Shown here in pieces: positions 33,954-41,943 of a DNA stretch of 61,191 bases. The stretch is from positions 1 through 61,191 of the forward strand of contig JAQBYC010000008.1 of assembly GCA_027623205.1 (NCBI GenBank), written 5' to 3'. Both the position numbers and the translations under genes were made by a program. Position 1 is the stretch's first letter. Every line of letters starts with the position of its first letter. A model generated the notes under the pieces. The model did no database searches. It saw nothing but the letters and a program-made list of their open reading frames with translations, and was not told the origin of the DNA. The DNA is from Pseudomonadota bacterium. Lineage in GTDB: Bacteria > Pseudomonadota > Alphaproteobacteria > GCA-2731375.

Positions 33954-34489
33954 GCCGCGCACAGGAGAATTCCGCGGGCAGGGACCCCTTGCCCGCCGCC
34001 GCCGTGGGTCTGGAAACGCAGCATGCCGTGGCGCAATTTCTCTACCGGCAGGCGGAAATCCTGGATGATCGGTTATGGGATGACTGGTTGGCGCTGTTTA
34101 CGCCCGATGGTCATTACTGGATGCCCGCGGCGCCGGAACAGCTGGTGGGCGAGGGCCAGCCGAATATCTTCTATGAGGATCATTATCTGATGCGGGTGCG
34201 CATTGGCCGCGTCAACCATCCCAACGCCTGGTCGCAATATCCGCCCAATCGAACCGGGCATGTGGTCTCCAACGTTGTGGTGGAGGCCGCGGACCCAGCG
34301 TCGGGCGATCTGGTGGTCCGTTCAAAGTTCCTTGTCGCCGAATACCGCAACGATGAACAACGGGTCTTCGCCGGCAAATATCGCCATCAGCTAAAAAAGG
34401 GCCCGGACGGCTACCTTATTCAGTTACAACGGGTCGATATCGTCAATGTGGAAGGACCGTTCGATTACGTCCTGCAGTATTGGATTTAG
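33950..34489 (+). CDS. aromatic-ring-hydroxylating dioxygenase, beta subunit
   Basis: A 179-residue NTF2-fold protein. It contains FLYRQAEILDDRLWDDWLAL and FTPDGHYWMPA, standard for the small subunits of ring-hydroxylating dioxygenases, then TGHVVSNVVVEA and a closing VEGPFDYVLQYWI. It stabilises the alpha-beta hexamer and has no catalytic metal. It overlaps the alpha-subunit gene by 4 nt. Its TAG stop codon is the first three bases of the 263-bp inverted-repeat element that follows. Confidence 0.9.
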   Translation: MSRAQENSAGRDPLPAAAVGLETQHAVAQFLYRQAEILDDRLWDDWLALFTPDGHYWMPAAPEQLVGEGQPNIFYEDHYLMRVRIGRVNHPNAWSQYPPNRTGHVVSNVVVEAADPASGDLVVRSKFLVAEYRNDEQRVFAGKYRHQLKKGPDGYLIQLQRVDIVNVEGPFDYVLQYWI

Positions 34490-34749
34490 AGCACTTCCGG
34501 GCTATTCTGGGTCATTTGACCGCCCACCAAGGCCCCGTGGGTAGGCGCGGTTTGCAGGTCTATGTGGTACATCGTCCAAGAACCGCAACGCCGCCACGGG
34601 GCCTTGGTGGACGGCCTTTGGTGGCGACCCTAAGCCATTCGGATGCGTTGCGCCGCTTGCCCGATGAACCACATCGCGCTACGCGACACGCCTACCCGAA
34701 TGGATTATGGTCACCATCAAATGACCCACAATAGCCCGGAAGTGCTCTA
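34487..34749. mobile_element. 263-bp MITE-like element with 33-bp terminal inverted repeats
   Basis: The ends, TAGAGCACTTCCGGGCTATT... (34487-34519) and its inverted copy ...AATAGCCCGGAAGTGCTCTA (34717-34749), agree in 32 of 33 bases. Inside, ACCAAGGCCCCGTGG (34526-34540) pairs perfectly with CCACGGGGCCTTGGT (34594-34608), and TATGTGGTACATCG (34561) pairs with a GATGAACCACATC near 34662. No coding potential. It holds the stop of the dioxygenase beta subunit and ends 6 nt before the next gene. Confidence 0.75.
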
Positions 34750-34754
34750 AGCCT

Positions 34755-35819
34755 ATGGCAATGACAAAACACGAGATTGTTACGGGTGTCTGTGGCTGGC
34801 ACGGCAAGGATATGGTGGAAAATCCGCGCTGGCGTTTCGCGCTGTCCGGCGCGGATATCGACGAGTTGCAGGCCGCCCTGGCTGTCGTGCGGCGGAAAGC
34901 TCTGTCCTGGGCGCAAATGCGCAGAGCGGATTTCCCGCTGGCCGGGCTGGCCGGCAAGTTGGCGGCGATGGCGGCGGAGTTGGAGGACGGCAGCGGCCTG
35001 GCCAATCTGTCGGGCCTGCCCATCGGGGCCTTCGGTGATGGCCTGCGGCATGTGTGGTACGGCATAGGCCTGCATCTGGGACTGCCGGTCTATCAGGATT
35101 GCGACGGCCTGTTGATGCGGGATATCCAGGACGAAAGCGAGGATACCGACAGCGTCCTGGGGCATCGCCTGACGGCGCGGGATGGCAGCGCCTTCAAGTC
35201 GTCCAAGGCGCGCACATTGTCCAACGCCCTGTTGCGCTTTCACACGGACCGCGCGGACGTCGTGGGCCTGCTATGCGCGCGCCAGGCCCCGGTTGGCGGC
35301 GTCAGCCGCATCGCCTCGTCCGTCGCGGTGCACAACATGATGCTGGAACGCCGGCCCGATCTGGCGGCCCTGCTGTATGAACCCGTGCACCGGGCCCGCC
35401 TGGGCGAGGAACGGGGCGGCGAGCTTTTAAGCTACGCCCTGCCCGTATTCGGCCAGCGCGACGGCCGTTTCACCTCGCACTATTCCCGCACCTATGTGGA
35501 AGCGGCCCAGGAAATGCTGGCTGTCCCCCGCATGGACAGGCAGCAGTGGCAGGCCCTGGATATGCTGCATGATCTGGCCGAGGAACTGTGTATGGAAATA
35601 ACCATGCAGCCGGGTGATATGCAGTTCATCAACAATCATGTGATTTATCATGCCCGCACCGCCTATGAGGATCACCCGGGCGCGGCCCTGGAGCAGCGGC
35701 GCTGTCTGCATCGTTTGTGGCTGGCCATGCCCAACAGCCGGGCCCTGCCCGAGGATCACGGCGTGCTGTGGGGTGCGGTCGCGGCAGGCGCCCGGCGGGG
35801 TGGAATCGTCCAGCCCTGA
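34755..35819 (+). CDS. TauD/TfdA family Fe(II)/2-oxoglutarate-dependent dioxygenase
   Basis: A 354-residue oxygenase. The iron-binding triad is visible as HTD in LRFHTDRADVVGLL (near residue 162) and a distal His in NNHVIYHARTAYED (near residue 297); the 2-oxoglutarate-binding arginine is in CLHRLWLAMP. The family couples oxidation of 2-oxoglutarate to hydroxylation of sulfonates, aryloxy acids, amines and others. The substrate is unknown; position behind a Rieske oxygenase pair suggests use of an aromatic or related compound, though a repeat element now lies between them. Confidence 0.88.
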   Translation: MAMTKHEIVTGVCGWHGKDMVENPRWRFALSGADIDELQAALAVVRRKALSWAQMRRADFPLAGLAGKLAAMAAELEDGSGLANLSGLPIGAFGDGLRHVWYGIGLHLGLPVYQDCDGLLMRDIQDESEDTDSVLGHRLTARDGSAFKSSKARTLSNALLRFHTDRADVVGLLCARQAPVGGVSRIASSVAVHNMMLERRPDLAALLYEPVHRARLGEERGGELLSYALPVFGQRDGRFTSHYSRTYVEAAQEMLAVPRMDRQQWQALDMLHDLAEELCMEITMQPGDMQFINNHVIYHARTAYEDHPGAALEQRRCLHRLWLAMPNSRALPEDHGVLWGAVAAGARRGGIVQP

Positions 35820-35837
35820 TCTGTCGGGCGGCGTCGG

Positions 35838-35883
35838 TCGAATTGCTCTTCCTTAAAGAGTTTGAGAACATTTGGATCAAATG
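35838..35883. repeat. degenerate palindromic repeat, related to the 53555 copy
   Basis: Reads GAATTGCTCTTCCTTAAAGAG and then the perfect hairpin CATTTG-GAT-CAAATG (35869-35883). The sequence around CATTTGGATCAAAT is shared with 53638-53651. The stop codon of the leftward VOC gene (35877-35879) lies inside the hairpin. Confidence 0.6.
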
Positions 35884-36317
35884 GCCTCCAGGGGCACCCC
35901 GGGAACCCAGAGATAGCCGTCCTGGTCGATGATATAGCTCTCGCGCAGGCCATGGGGTTTGTCCATGGCGCCGGCCAGAACCTTGAAACCCAAGGCGCGG
36001 GCCTGGGCCTCCGCCACATCCGGATCGCGGCCGTATAGCCGCAGTTCGGCGCCAATGCCGCGGGGCATGTCCGCGCCCAGGCTGCCTTTCAACGGATGGT
36101 CGCTGTAGGTATGGTCCGCGTGCAGCATCCATTCCGCGCCGTAACCGCGCAAAGCGGCGAAATCGACATCGCCGTGGACAACTACCGCCCCTAGAACCCC
36201 GGTCTGAAACGCCAGGGCGGCCGGCACGTCGCGGACCAGCAGATTTAGCCCGAGGCCGCGCAGACCGCGGCCATATTCGGGTGCGGGCATCCAGGATGGT
36301 TCGGTGGCTCGTTTCAT
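35877..36317 (-). CDS. VOC (glyoxalase/bleomycin resistance) family protein
   Basis: A 146-residue protein of the vicinal-oxygen-chelate fold: GLGLNLLVRDVPAALAFQTGVLG at the start, then GAELRLYGRDPDVAEAQARALG and SYIIDQDGYLWVPGVPLEAI. Usual length for a single-chain VOC unit pair. Members include dioxygenases, lyases and binding proteins, so no activity is assigned. The ATG at 36317 has AGGTGAG about 5 nt upstream and is preferred over a GTG three codons earlier. It is divergent from a MocR-type regulator, which may control it. Confidence 0.85.
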   Translation of the reverse strand: MKRATEPSWMPAPEYGRGLRGLGLNLLVRDVPAALAFQTGVLGAVVVHGDVDFAALRGYGAEWMLHADHTYSDHPLKGSLGADMPRGIGAELRLYGRDPDVAEAQARALGFKVLAGAMDKPHGLRESYIIDQDGYLWVPGVPLEAI

Positions 36318-36364
36318 AATTCTCACCTCGCGGGGCGTTGGTCCGAATACGGCTAGTCTATTTT

Positions 36365-36417
36365 AAAATTGGCCTGTAGAAAAGTATAAATTGTGATAAT
36401 ATCATAAGGCCAATTTT
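36365..36417. promoter_or_regulatory. 11-bp inverted repeat in the VOC/MocR divergent promoter
   Basis: AAAATTGGCCT (36365-36375) and AGGCCAATTTT (36407-36417) are perfect inverted copies separated by 31 bp of AT-rich sequence that includes TATAAA and GATAAT. Well-separated sites of this kind fit a MocR dimer with swapped domains. It lies directly before the regulator gene. Confidence 0.6.
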
Positions 36418-36436
36418 GAGATTGGACGATGAGGCC

Positions 36437-37939
36437 ATGCCCAGTGCCAGCAATCTGATCGCTCTCGCCCTTGACCGGGAGGGTAAAGGCCCGCTTTATC
36501 GGCAGTTATACAACGGTTTGCGGGAAATGATCCTGGATGGCCGGTTGCGGTCGGGCAGCCGCCTGCCGGCGAACAGGATCCTGGCCCAGGACCTGTCCCT
36601 ATCGCGCAATACGGTGGCCACGGCGCTGCAACAGCTTTTGGCCGAGGGCTACGTGGCAACCCGGCAGGGAGACGGCACCTATGTGGCGTCGGAATTGCCC
36701 GATGCGGGGCCGGAGCGGCGGCGGCCGGAGCATTTTAGTCCCGCTGGGGCGCAGCCTTTGGGGGATGTGGCCCGGCATTACGGATTGTCCCGCCGCGGCC
36801 GCGCCCTGGCCGCCATCAGCCGGGTCAATTTCGCCAGTGCCGCGGCCTTTGCCCCCGGCCCCGATCTTGCGGCCTTTCCGTTCGACACCTGGGCCCGCCT
36901 TATGACCCGGTGTTGGCGCCGGCCGGGGACGGATCTGACGATCAGCCGCGATGCCGGCGGCTATCCGCCGCTGAAGGCAGCCATCGCCGCCTACCTGGGC
37001 GCGACGCGGGGGGTGCGCTGCGACCCGGACCAGATCATCGTGGTCAGCGGGGCGCAACAGGCGATCAATCTGGCGGCCCAGGTGTTGCTGGATCACGGTG
37101 ATCAGGCGCTGGTGGAAGAACCCGGCTATGGCGGTATCCGCGGCGCCTTGACCGCCGCCGGCCTGCGCGTGGCGCTGGTTCCGGTGGATGCCGAAGGGCT
37201 GGATATCAGCGCCGGCGAGGCGCGCGCGCCCCTGGCCCGGCTGGCCTGTGTCGCGCCGTCGCACCAGCACCCCCTGGGCGTGGTGATGAGCCTGCGCCGC
37301 CGCCTGGCGTTGATCGAATGGGCCCGCCGCCGCCAGGCCTGGATTGTGGAGGATGATTACGATAGCGAATACCGCTACGCCGGCCGCCCGCTCGCAGCCT
37401 TGCAGGGCCTGGATCCCACGGGCCGGGTGATCTACGTCGGCAGCTTTTCCAAGGTTTTGTTTCCGACCCTGCGCCTGGGCTATCTGGTGGTGCCACCGGA
37501 TCTGGTGGAACACTTCATCCGGGCCCGGCGGGTGCTGGACGACCATGCCGCCATGCTGGCCCAGCCGGTGCTGGCGCGGTTTATCGAAGATGGCCATTTT
37601 GCCGCTCACGTGCGCCGCATGCGGCGGCTCTACGCGGCGCGCCAGGAAGCCTTGCTGGACACCGCAAAGCGGCATCTGGCCGGGCTGCTCGAGATCGAGG
37701 CCGACGAAGCCGGCATGCATTTGATCGCCTGGCCGGGCGCCGCCCTGGCAGGCCGCATGGACGACCGGCGGATCACCGAGGCCGCCGCCAGGGCCGGCGT
37801 CACGACGCTGGCGTTAAGCACCACCTATGCCGGCAAACCAACGCGCCAGGGCCTGATGCTGGGCTATGCCGCCCACCATGAAGACGCCATCGCGGCCGCC
37901 GGCCGCCGCCTGGGGCAGATCGTTGCCGGTGCCGTCTGA
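36437..37939 (+). CDS. MocR/PdxR-type transcription regulator (GntR HTH plus aminotransferase-like domain)
   Basis: A 500-residue protein. The N-terminal winged helix (LYRQLYNGLREMILDGRLRS, SLSRNTVATALQQLLAEGYV) is of GntR type; a class I aminotransferase-like domain follows with SGAQQAINLAAQVLL, the DDYDSEYRY segment and the PLP lysine in GSFSKVLFPTLRLGY (near residue 343). MocR proteins sense PLP or an amine and regulate nearby genes, often divergent ones. The ATG at 36437 is chosen; a TTG at 36416 would fall inside the operator repeat. Confidence 0.9.
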   Translation: MPSASNLIALALDREGKGPLYRQLYNGLREMILDGRLRSGSRLPANRILAQDLSLSRNTVATALQQLLAEGYVATRQGDGTYVASELPDAGPERRRPEHFSPAGAQPLGDVARHYGLSRRGRALAAISRVNFASAAAFAPGPDLAAFPFDTWARLMTRCWRRPGTDLTISRDAGGYPPLKAAIAAYLGATRGVRCDPDQIIVVSGAQQAINLAAQVLLDHGDQALVEEPGYGGIRGALTAAGLRVALVPVDAEGLDISAGEARAPLARLACVAPSHQHPLGVVMSLRRRLALIEWARRRQAWIVEDDYDSEYRYAGRPLAALQGLDPTGRVIYVGSFSKVLFPTLRLGYLVVPPDLVEHFIRARRVLDDHAAMLAQPVLARFIEDGHFAAHVRRMRRLYAARQEALLDTAKRHLAGLLEIEADEAGMHLIAWPGAALAGRMDDRRITEAAARAGVTTLALSTTYAGKPTRQGLMLGYAAHHEDAIAAAGRRLGQIVAGAV

Positions 37940-38012
37940 ACGAGCCTGAAATGCGTCCTTGCGGTGACCCGGCGCCTCGCCTATTTTCCCGCTCTTAGTT
38001 GAGGAGAACACC

Positions 38013-38429
38013 ATGAACGACGATATTCTGAACCCCCATAGCGCCCTGATCTATATCATGGTGCTGATTTCCGCCGCCGACAACGACATGACCGACCGGG
38101 AGCTGAAGCGGATTGGCGATCAGGTGCAGAATTTGCCGGTTTTCTCGGATTTCGATCCGGAAGACCTCGTCCCCCTCGCCGAGGAATGCGCCGCCAGGCT
38201 GAACCAGCCCGGCGGCTTGGATCAGGTCCTGAACCTGATCGTCGCCTCCCTGCCCGCCAGGTTGAGCGAGACCGCCTACGCCCTGGCCTGTGAAGTCGCC
38301 GCCGCCGATCTGCATTTGGAGCAGGAAGAGCTGCGTCTTCTGCAAACCTTGCGCGACAGTTTGCAACTGGACCGCCTGATCGCCGCCGCCATCGAACGCG
38401 GCGTCCGCGCCCGGCACACCAGCCTCTAG
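38013..38429 (+). CDS. TerB family protein
   Basis: A 138-residue helical protein: ALIYIMVLISAADNDMTDRELKRI with acidic residues at the usual TerB metal-binding positions, then ALACEVAAADLHLEQEELRLL, the second half of the internal duplication. TerB-like proteins bind divalent metals and are linked with tellurite or stress responses, but single genes like this occur without other ter genes and their role is unclear. The stop overlaps that of the convergent hydrolase (CTAG). Confidence 0.85.
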   Translation: MNDDILNPHSALIYIMVLISAADNDMTDRELKRIGDQVQNLPVFSDFDPEDLVPLAEECAARLNQPGGLDQVLNLIVASLPARLSETAYALACEVAAADLHLEQEELRLLQTLRDSLQLDRLIAAAIERGVRARHTSL

Positions 38430-39073
38430 AGCGACTCCAAAAATCCGGCGACCGTGTCCATGGCGGCAGCCCAATTGTCCTCCTGGTTGTAGCCGGAGCG
38501 TTTGCGCGGCGCCAAATCGTGGTTGCCATCCGGGCACCAATGGAACCGGATCGCGTTGGACAGGGGATAGGCCGCCGCTTCCGCCCGGTTGCCCAAGGGG
38601 TCGCGCTCGCCCTGAACGATCAGGCTGGGCAGGGACAATTCCCTCAGATGCCCGGTGCGCAGGCGATCCGGCTTGCCGGCGGGATGAAAGGGATAGCCCA
38701 GGCAGACCAGGCCGTGAAGATCCCGGCCGTCACCCGCCGCGGCCAACAGCGAGGCCATCCGCCCGCCCATGGATTTGCCGCCAATGGCCAGGCGACCGGG
38801 GCCGGGCCGTGCAGCCGAAGGTACACTTAACCGTGCGATGACCTGCCGCCAGGTTTGCAGTAGAACCGGTTGCCGGTCGGGCGGGCGCGTCTTGCCCGTG
38901 GCGCGGCGAGCCGCCATATAAGGGAATTCAAAGCGCGCGACGGCGATGCCCCGTGCGCCCAGGCCCTGGGCGAAGGCGGTCATGAACGGACTATCCATGG
39001 CCGCGCCGGCGCCATGGGCCAAAACAAGTGTCAGGCCGGCCTGTTTCGGGCCGTCGAACAGGATATGGATCAT
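38426..39073 (-). CDS. alpha/beta hydrolase, dienelactone/KANL3-Tex30-like
   Basis: A 215-residue protein without signal peptide. LVLAHGAGAAMDSPFM is near residue 16, the nucleophile elbow IGGKSMGGRMAS near residue 98, QGERDPLGN supplies the acid and PDGNHDLAPRKRSG the histidine. These features and length fit the KANL3/Tex30 group of hydrolases, seldom characterised in bacteria. Its ATG (39071-39073) overlaps the earliest possible ATG of the divergent desaturase gene. Confidence 0.82.
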   Translation of the reverse strand: MIHILFDGPKQAGLTLVLAHGAGAAMDSPFMTAFAQGLGARGIAVARFEFPYMAARRATGKTRPPDRQPVLLQTWRQVIARLSVPSAARPGPGRLAIGGKSMGGRMASLLAAAGDGRDLHGLVCLGYPFHPAGKPDRLRTGHLRELSLPSLIVQGERDPLGNRAEAAAYPLSNAIRFHWCPDGNHDLAPRKRSGYNQEDNWAAAMDTVAGFLESL

Positions 39074-39086
39074 GTCTGAGAGCATA

Positions 39087-39923
39087 ATGCAAAACGAAGG
39101 CATGATCCGCCTTTCGATTTTCCTGGGCGTTCTGGCGGCAATGGCGCTATGGGAATTTGCCGCGCCGCGCCGCGCCCTGGGCCAGAGCAAATGGCGCCGC
39201 TGGGCCGGTAACCTGGGCATCGTGGCATTGAATACCATGGTGGTGCGCCTGACGTTCCCCATCCTGGCGGTGGGCGCCGCCGTCTGGGCCGAACAAAGGG
39301 GCTGGGGCCTGTTCAACCTGGTGGCGCTGCCCGGCTGGCTGGAAATCGGGGCCGCCGCCGTCCTGCTGGATATGGTGGTCTATTGGCAACATCGCCTGTT
39401 TCATATGATCCCGCTGTTTTGGCGGCTGCACCGGATGCACCATGCGGATTTGGATTTCGATGTCACCACGGCCCTGCGCTTTCACCCGTTCGAGATCATG
39501 CTCTCCATGGGGATCAAGCTGGTGGCGGTGCTGATCCTGGGTCCGGCCCCCTTGGCCGTGTTGATTTTTGAAGTGCTGTTGAACGGCACCGCCATGTTCA
39601 ATCATGGCAACGTGCGCCTGCCTTTGGGCCTGGACCGGGGTTTGCGCCTATTGGTCGTGACACCTGATATGCACCGGGTGCATCATTCCATCGAGGCGCG
39701 GGAATACAATCGCAATTTCGGGTTCAATCTGCCCTGGTGGGATCGCCTGTTCGGTTCTTATCAGGAACAGCCGGCGGCGGGACACGCCGGTATGCGGATC
39801 GGTCTGCGTCCCTACAACGGTAGAATTTGCGCCAACCTGATCTGGATGCTCGTGCTACCCTTTAAGCCGTTGCAGGCGGGTCCTGATGCAGAGCTGCGGG
39901 GAGAGGAACATGGCGAAGGTTGA
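39087..39923 (+). CDS. sterol desaturase / fatty acid hydroxylase family membrane protein
   Basis: A 278-residue protein with four or five transmembrane segments. The histidine boxes that bind the di-iron site are HRLFH (near residue 110), HRMHH (near 122) and HRVHH (near 198), with FRFHPFE-like ALRFHPFEI between them. The family hydroxylates or desaturates lipids such as fatty acids, carotenoids or sterols in the inner membrane. Possible starts are 39072, 39087 and 39102; the middle one avoids overlap with the divergent gene. Its 3' end overlaps the CobW gene by 14 nt. Confidence 0.85.
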   Translation: MQNEGMIRLSIFLGVLAAMALWEFAAPRRALGQSKWRRWAGNLGIVALNTMVVRLTFPILAVGAAVWAEQRGWGLFNLVALPGWLEIGAAAVLLDMVVYWQHRLFHMIPLFWRLHRMHHADLDFDVTTALRFHPFEIMLSMGIKLVAVLILGPAPLAVLIFEVLLNGTAMFNHGNVRLPLGLDRGLRLLVVTPDMHRVHHSIEAREYNRNFGFNLPWWDRLFGSYQEQPAAGHAGMRIGLRPYNGRICANLIWMLVLPFKPLQAGPDAELRGEEHGEG

Positions 39924-41007
39924 GGTGGACAGTCTGCCGGTATCGGTGATCACCGGCTTTCTGGGCAGCGGCAAGACGACCCTGTTGAACCGCCTGATAC
40001 AGCATCCCGGGATGGACAAGACCGCCGTCGTGATCAATGAATTTGGCGAGATTGGCATCGACAACATGCTGGTGGAAAGCGTCGATGACGATGTGGTGCT
40101 GATGTCCAGCGGCTGTCTGTGCTGCACCATCCGGGGCGAATTGGTTGATACCCTGAAAAGCCTCTATACCCGCCGTGCAAAACAGGAAATACCAGATTTC
40201 GACCGCCTGGTGATCGAAACCACTGGTCTCGCCGATCCCGCGCCGATCCTGCATACCCTGATGGCCGATCCGTTCCTGATGGGCCGTTACCGCCTGGACG
40301 GGGTCATTACCACGGTGGACGCGATGCTGGCCATGGACACCATGGAAAAGCATATGGAGGCCGTGAAACAGGCCGCCGTGGCCGATCGTATCGTGATTTC
40401 CAAAACCGATCTGGCGGACGCCGATGCCATTGCCGCCCTGGAGGGGCGCCTGCGCGGCCTGAACCCGGCGGCTGGCATCCACCGGGCGGTTAAAGGTGAA
40501 ATCGATCCGGCGCTATTGTTCAACGCCGGTCTGTATGATCCCGAAAGCAAGACCCTGGATGTGCAACGCTGGTTGCGCACGGAAGCCTATGACGAAGATG
40601 CGAAGCGTGACGAGACCCATGGCCATCGGCACGAACATGGCCAGGGCCACGATGTCAACCGCCATGACGCCCGGATCCAGGCCTACTGCGTCTATCTGGA
40701 AGAGCCTCTGCCCTGGGATCAGATCGCCAGTTGGCTGGAATTGCTGACCACCTATCGCGGCGATGACATTCTGCGCATTAAGGGCATGCTGAACGTGGCC
40801 GAAAGCGAGACCCCCGTTGTCGTCCACGGGGTACAGCACATGTTCCATCCGCCGGTACAGCTGGACGCCTGGCCCGACGCTGACCATCGCTCCCGCATCG
40901 TCTTCATCACCCGTGATCTGGGCCGCGACATCGTGGAAAACATGCTGGCCGCCCTGACCCAGAAAAAGCCGGCCGAATTCGCCGCAGGTCCTCCGTTACC
41001 GCCATAG
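39910..41007 (+). CDS. CobW/G3E family GTPase (metal chaperone-like)
   Basis: A 365-residue P-loop GTPase. Walker A GFLGSGKTTLLNR is near residue 15, the metal-binding CLCC in SSGCLCCTIRGEL near residue 69, and the guanine-specificity SKTDLADAD near residue 162. A histidine-rich stretch (HGHRHEHGQGHD, near residue 238) would hold zinc or another metal. A CobW C-terminal domain follows. G3E proteins insert or allocate metals (Zn, Co, Fe). GGAGAGGAAC stands directly before the ATG. It is coupled to the di-iron desaturase gene, so metal supply to that enzyme is possible but unproven. Confidence 0.9.
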   Translation: MAKVEVDSLPVSVITGFLGSGKTTLLNRLIQHPGMDKTAVVINEFGEIGIDNMLVESVDDDVVLMSSGCLCCTIRGELVDTLKSLYTRRAKQEIPDFDRLVIETTGLADPAPILHTLMADPFLMGRYRLDGVITTVDAMLAMDTMEKHMEAVKQAAVADRIVISKTDLADADAIAALEGRLRGLNPAAGIHRAVKGEIDPALLFNAGLYDPESKTLDVQRWLRTEAYDEDAKRDETHGHRHEHGQGHDVNRHDARIQAYCVYLEEPLPWDQIASWLELLTTYRGDDILRIKGMLNVAESETPVVVHGVQHMFHPPVQLDAWPDADHRSRIVFITRDLGRDIVENMLAALTQKKPAEFAAGPPLPP

Positions 41008-41078
41008 GCAAGGGTGCGGCTGTCGGCAATGACGCCGCGGCGACAAGTAAAAAATATTGGCAGCAGAAAAGGCAGATT

Positions 41079-41798
41079 ATGTACGACATTCATACAGTGC
41101 GCGTCCAGGACAGCCCGATGGAAATCTTCCTGTACGAACCCGAAGGCAACGGCCCGCACCCTGGGATCGTACTGGCGCAACATATCCCCGTCGGACATAC
41201 CGGGATCGAGAACGACGCCTTTACCCTGAAGACGGCTGAACGCTACGCCGAAAACGGCTATGCCGTCGCCGTGCCGTTCATCTTTCATTGGTGGCCGAAG
41301 GAAGCGGGCATTGAGATCAAGCGCGCGGAATTCCGTGACGACTGGACCGTGCTGGATCTCGAAGCATGCTATGATTTTCTGGCGTCCCGGGAACATGTGG
41401 ATGGCGCGCGCATCGGCATTGTCGGCCATTGCTGGGGTGGACGGGTCGCCTGGCTGGGCGCCTGCCACAATCGCGGCTATCGGGCCTGCGCAATTTTCTA
41501 CGGTGGCCGGATCAAACTTCCCATGGGCCCAAATACGCCGCCCGCCATTGACCTGGCGGGGAAGATCAACTGCGCCGTCGCCGGCTTTTTTGGCAACGAG
41601 GACGAAAATCCGTCACCGGCAGACGTGGATGACTACGAGGCCGCGCTCGCGGCCGCCAAGGTACCCCATGTATTCCAGCGTTATGACCATGCGGGCCATG
41701 GCTTCCAGTCCTTCGCCAATAAGGAACGCTTCCACCCGCAGGCCAGCGAAGATGCCTGGGGCAAGGTGCTTGCCTTTTTGCAGGAAAATCTTGCCTGA
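41079..41798 (+). CDS. dienelactone hydrolase family protein
   Basis: A 239-residue protein. The nucleophile elbow is GHCWGGRV (near residue 118), with cysteine as in true dienelactone hydrolases; FFGNEDENPSP supplies the aspartate and DHAGHGF the histidine. True members open dienelactones in chlorocatechol or hydroxyquinol breakdown. An intradiol ring-cleavage dioxygenase gene lies convergently next to it, which supports a role in aromatic catabolism. Confidence 0.88.
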   Translation: MYDIHTVRVQDSPMEIFLYEPEGNGPHPGIVLAQHIPVGHTGIENDAFTLKTAERYAENGYAVAVPFIFHWWPKEAGIEIKRAEFRDDWTVLDLEACYDFLASREHVDGARIGIVGHCWGGRVAWLGACHNRGYRACAIFYGGRIKLPMGPNTPPAIDLAGKINCAVAGFFGNEDENPSPADVDDYEAALAAAKVPHVFQRYDHAGHGFQSFANKERFHPQASEDAWGKVLAFLQENLA

Positions 41799-41943
41799 GT
41801 AGGGTAACCCCTTCACCAGCGCGGGAAAGCGGGCGTGGCATGGGATGGGGGCCAGCCTAGCCGGTCATCTGCATCAGCATTGCGACATCTGCGGTATTTC
41901 ATGGGCCGTAGTTCAGAAGCGGGCCCGATGCCAGTAACCTCCG

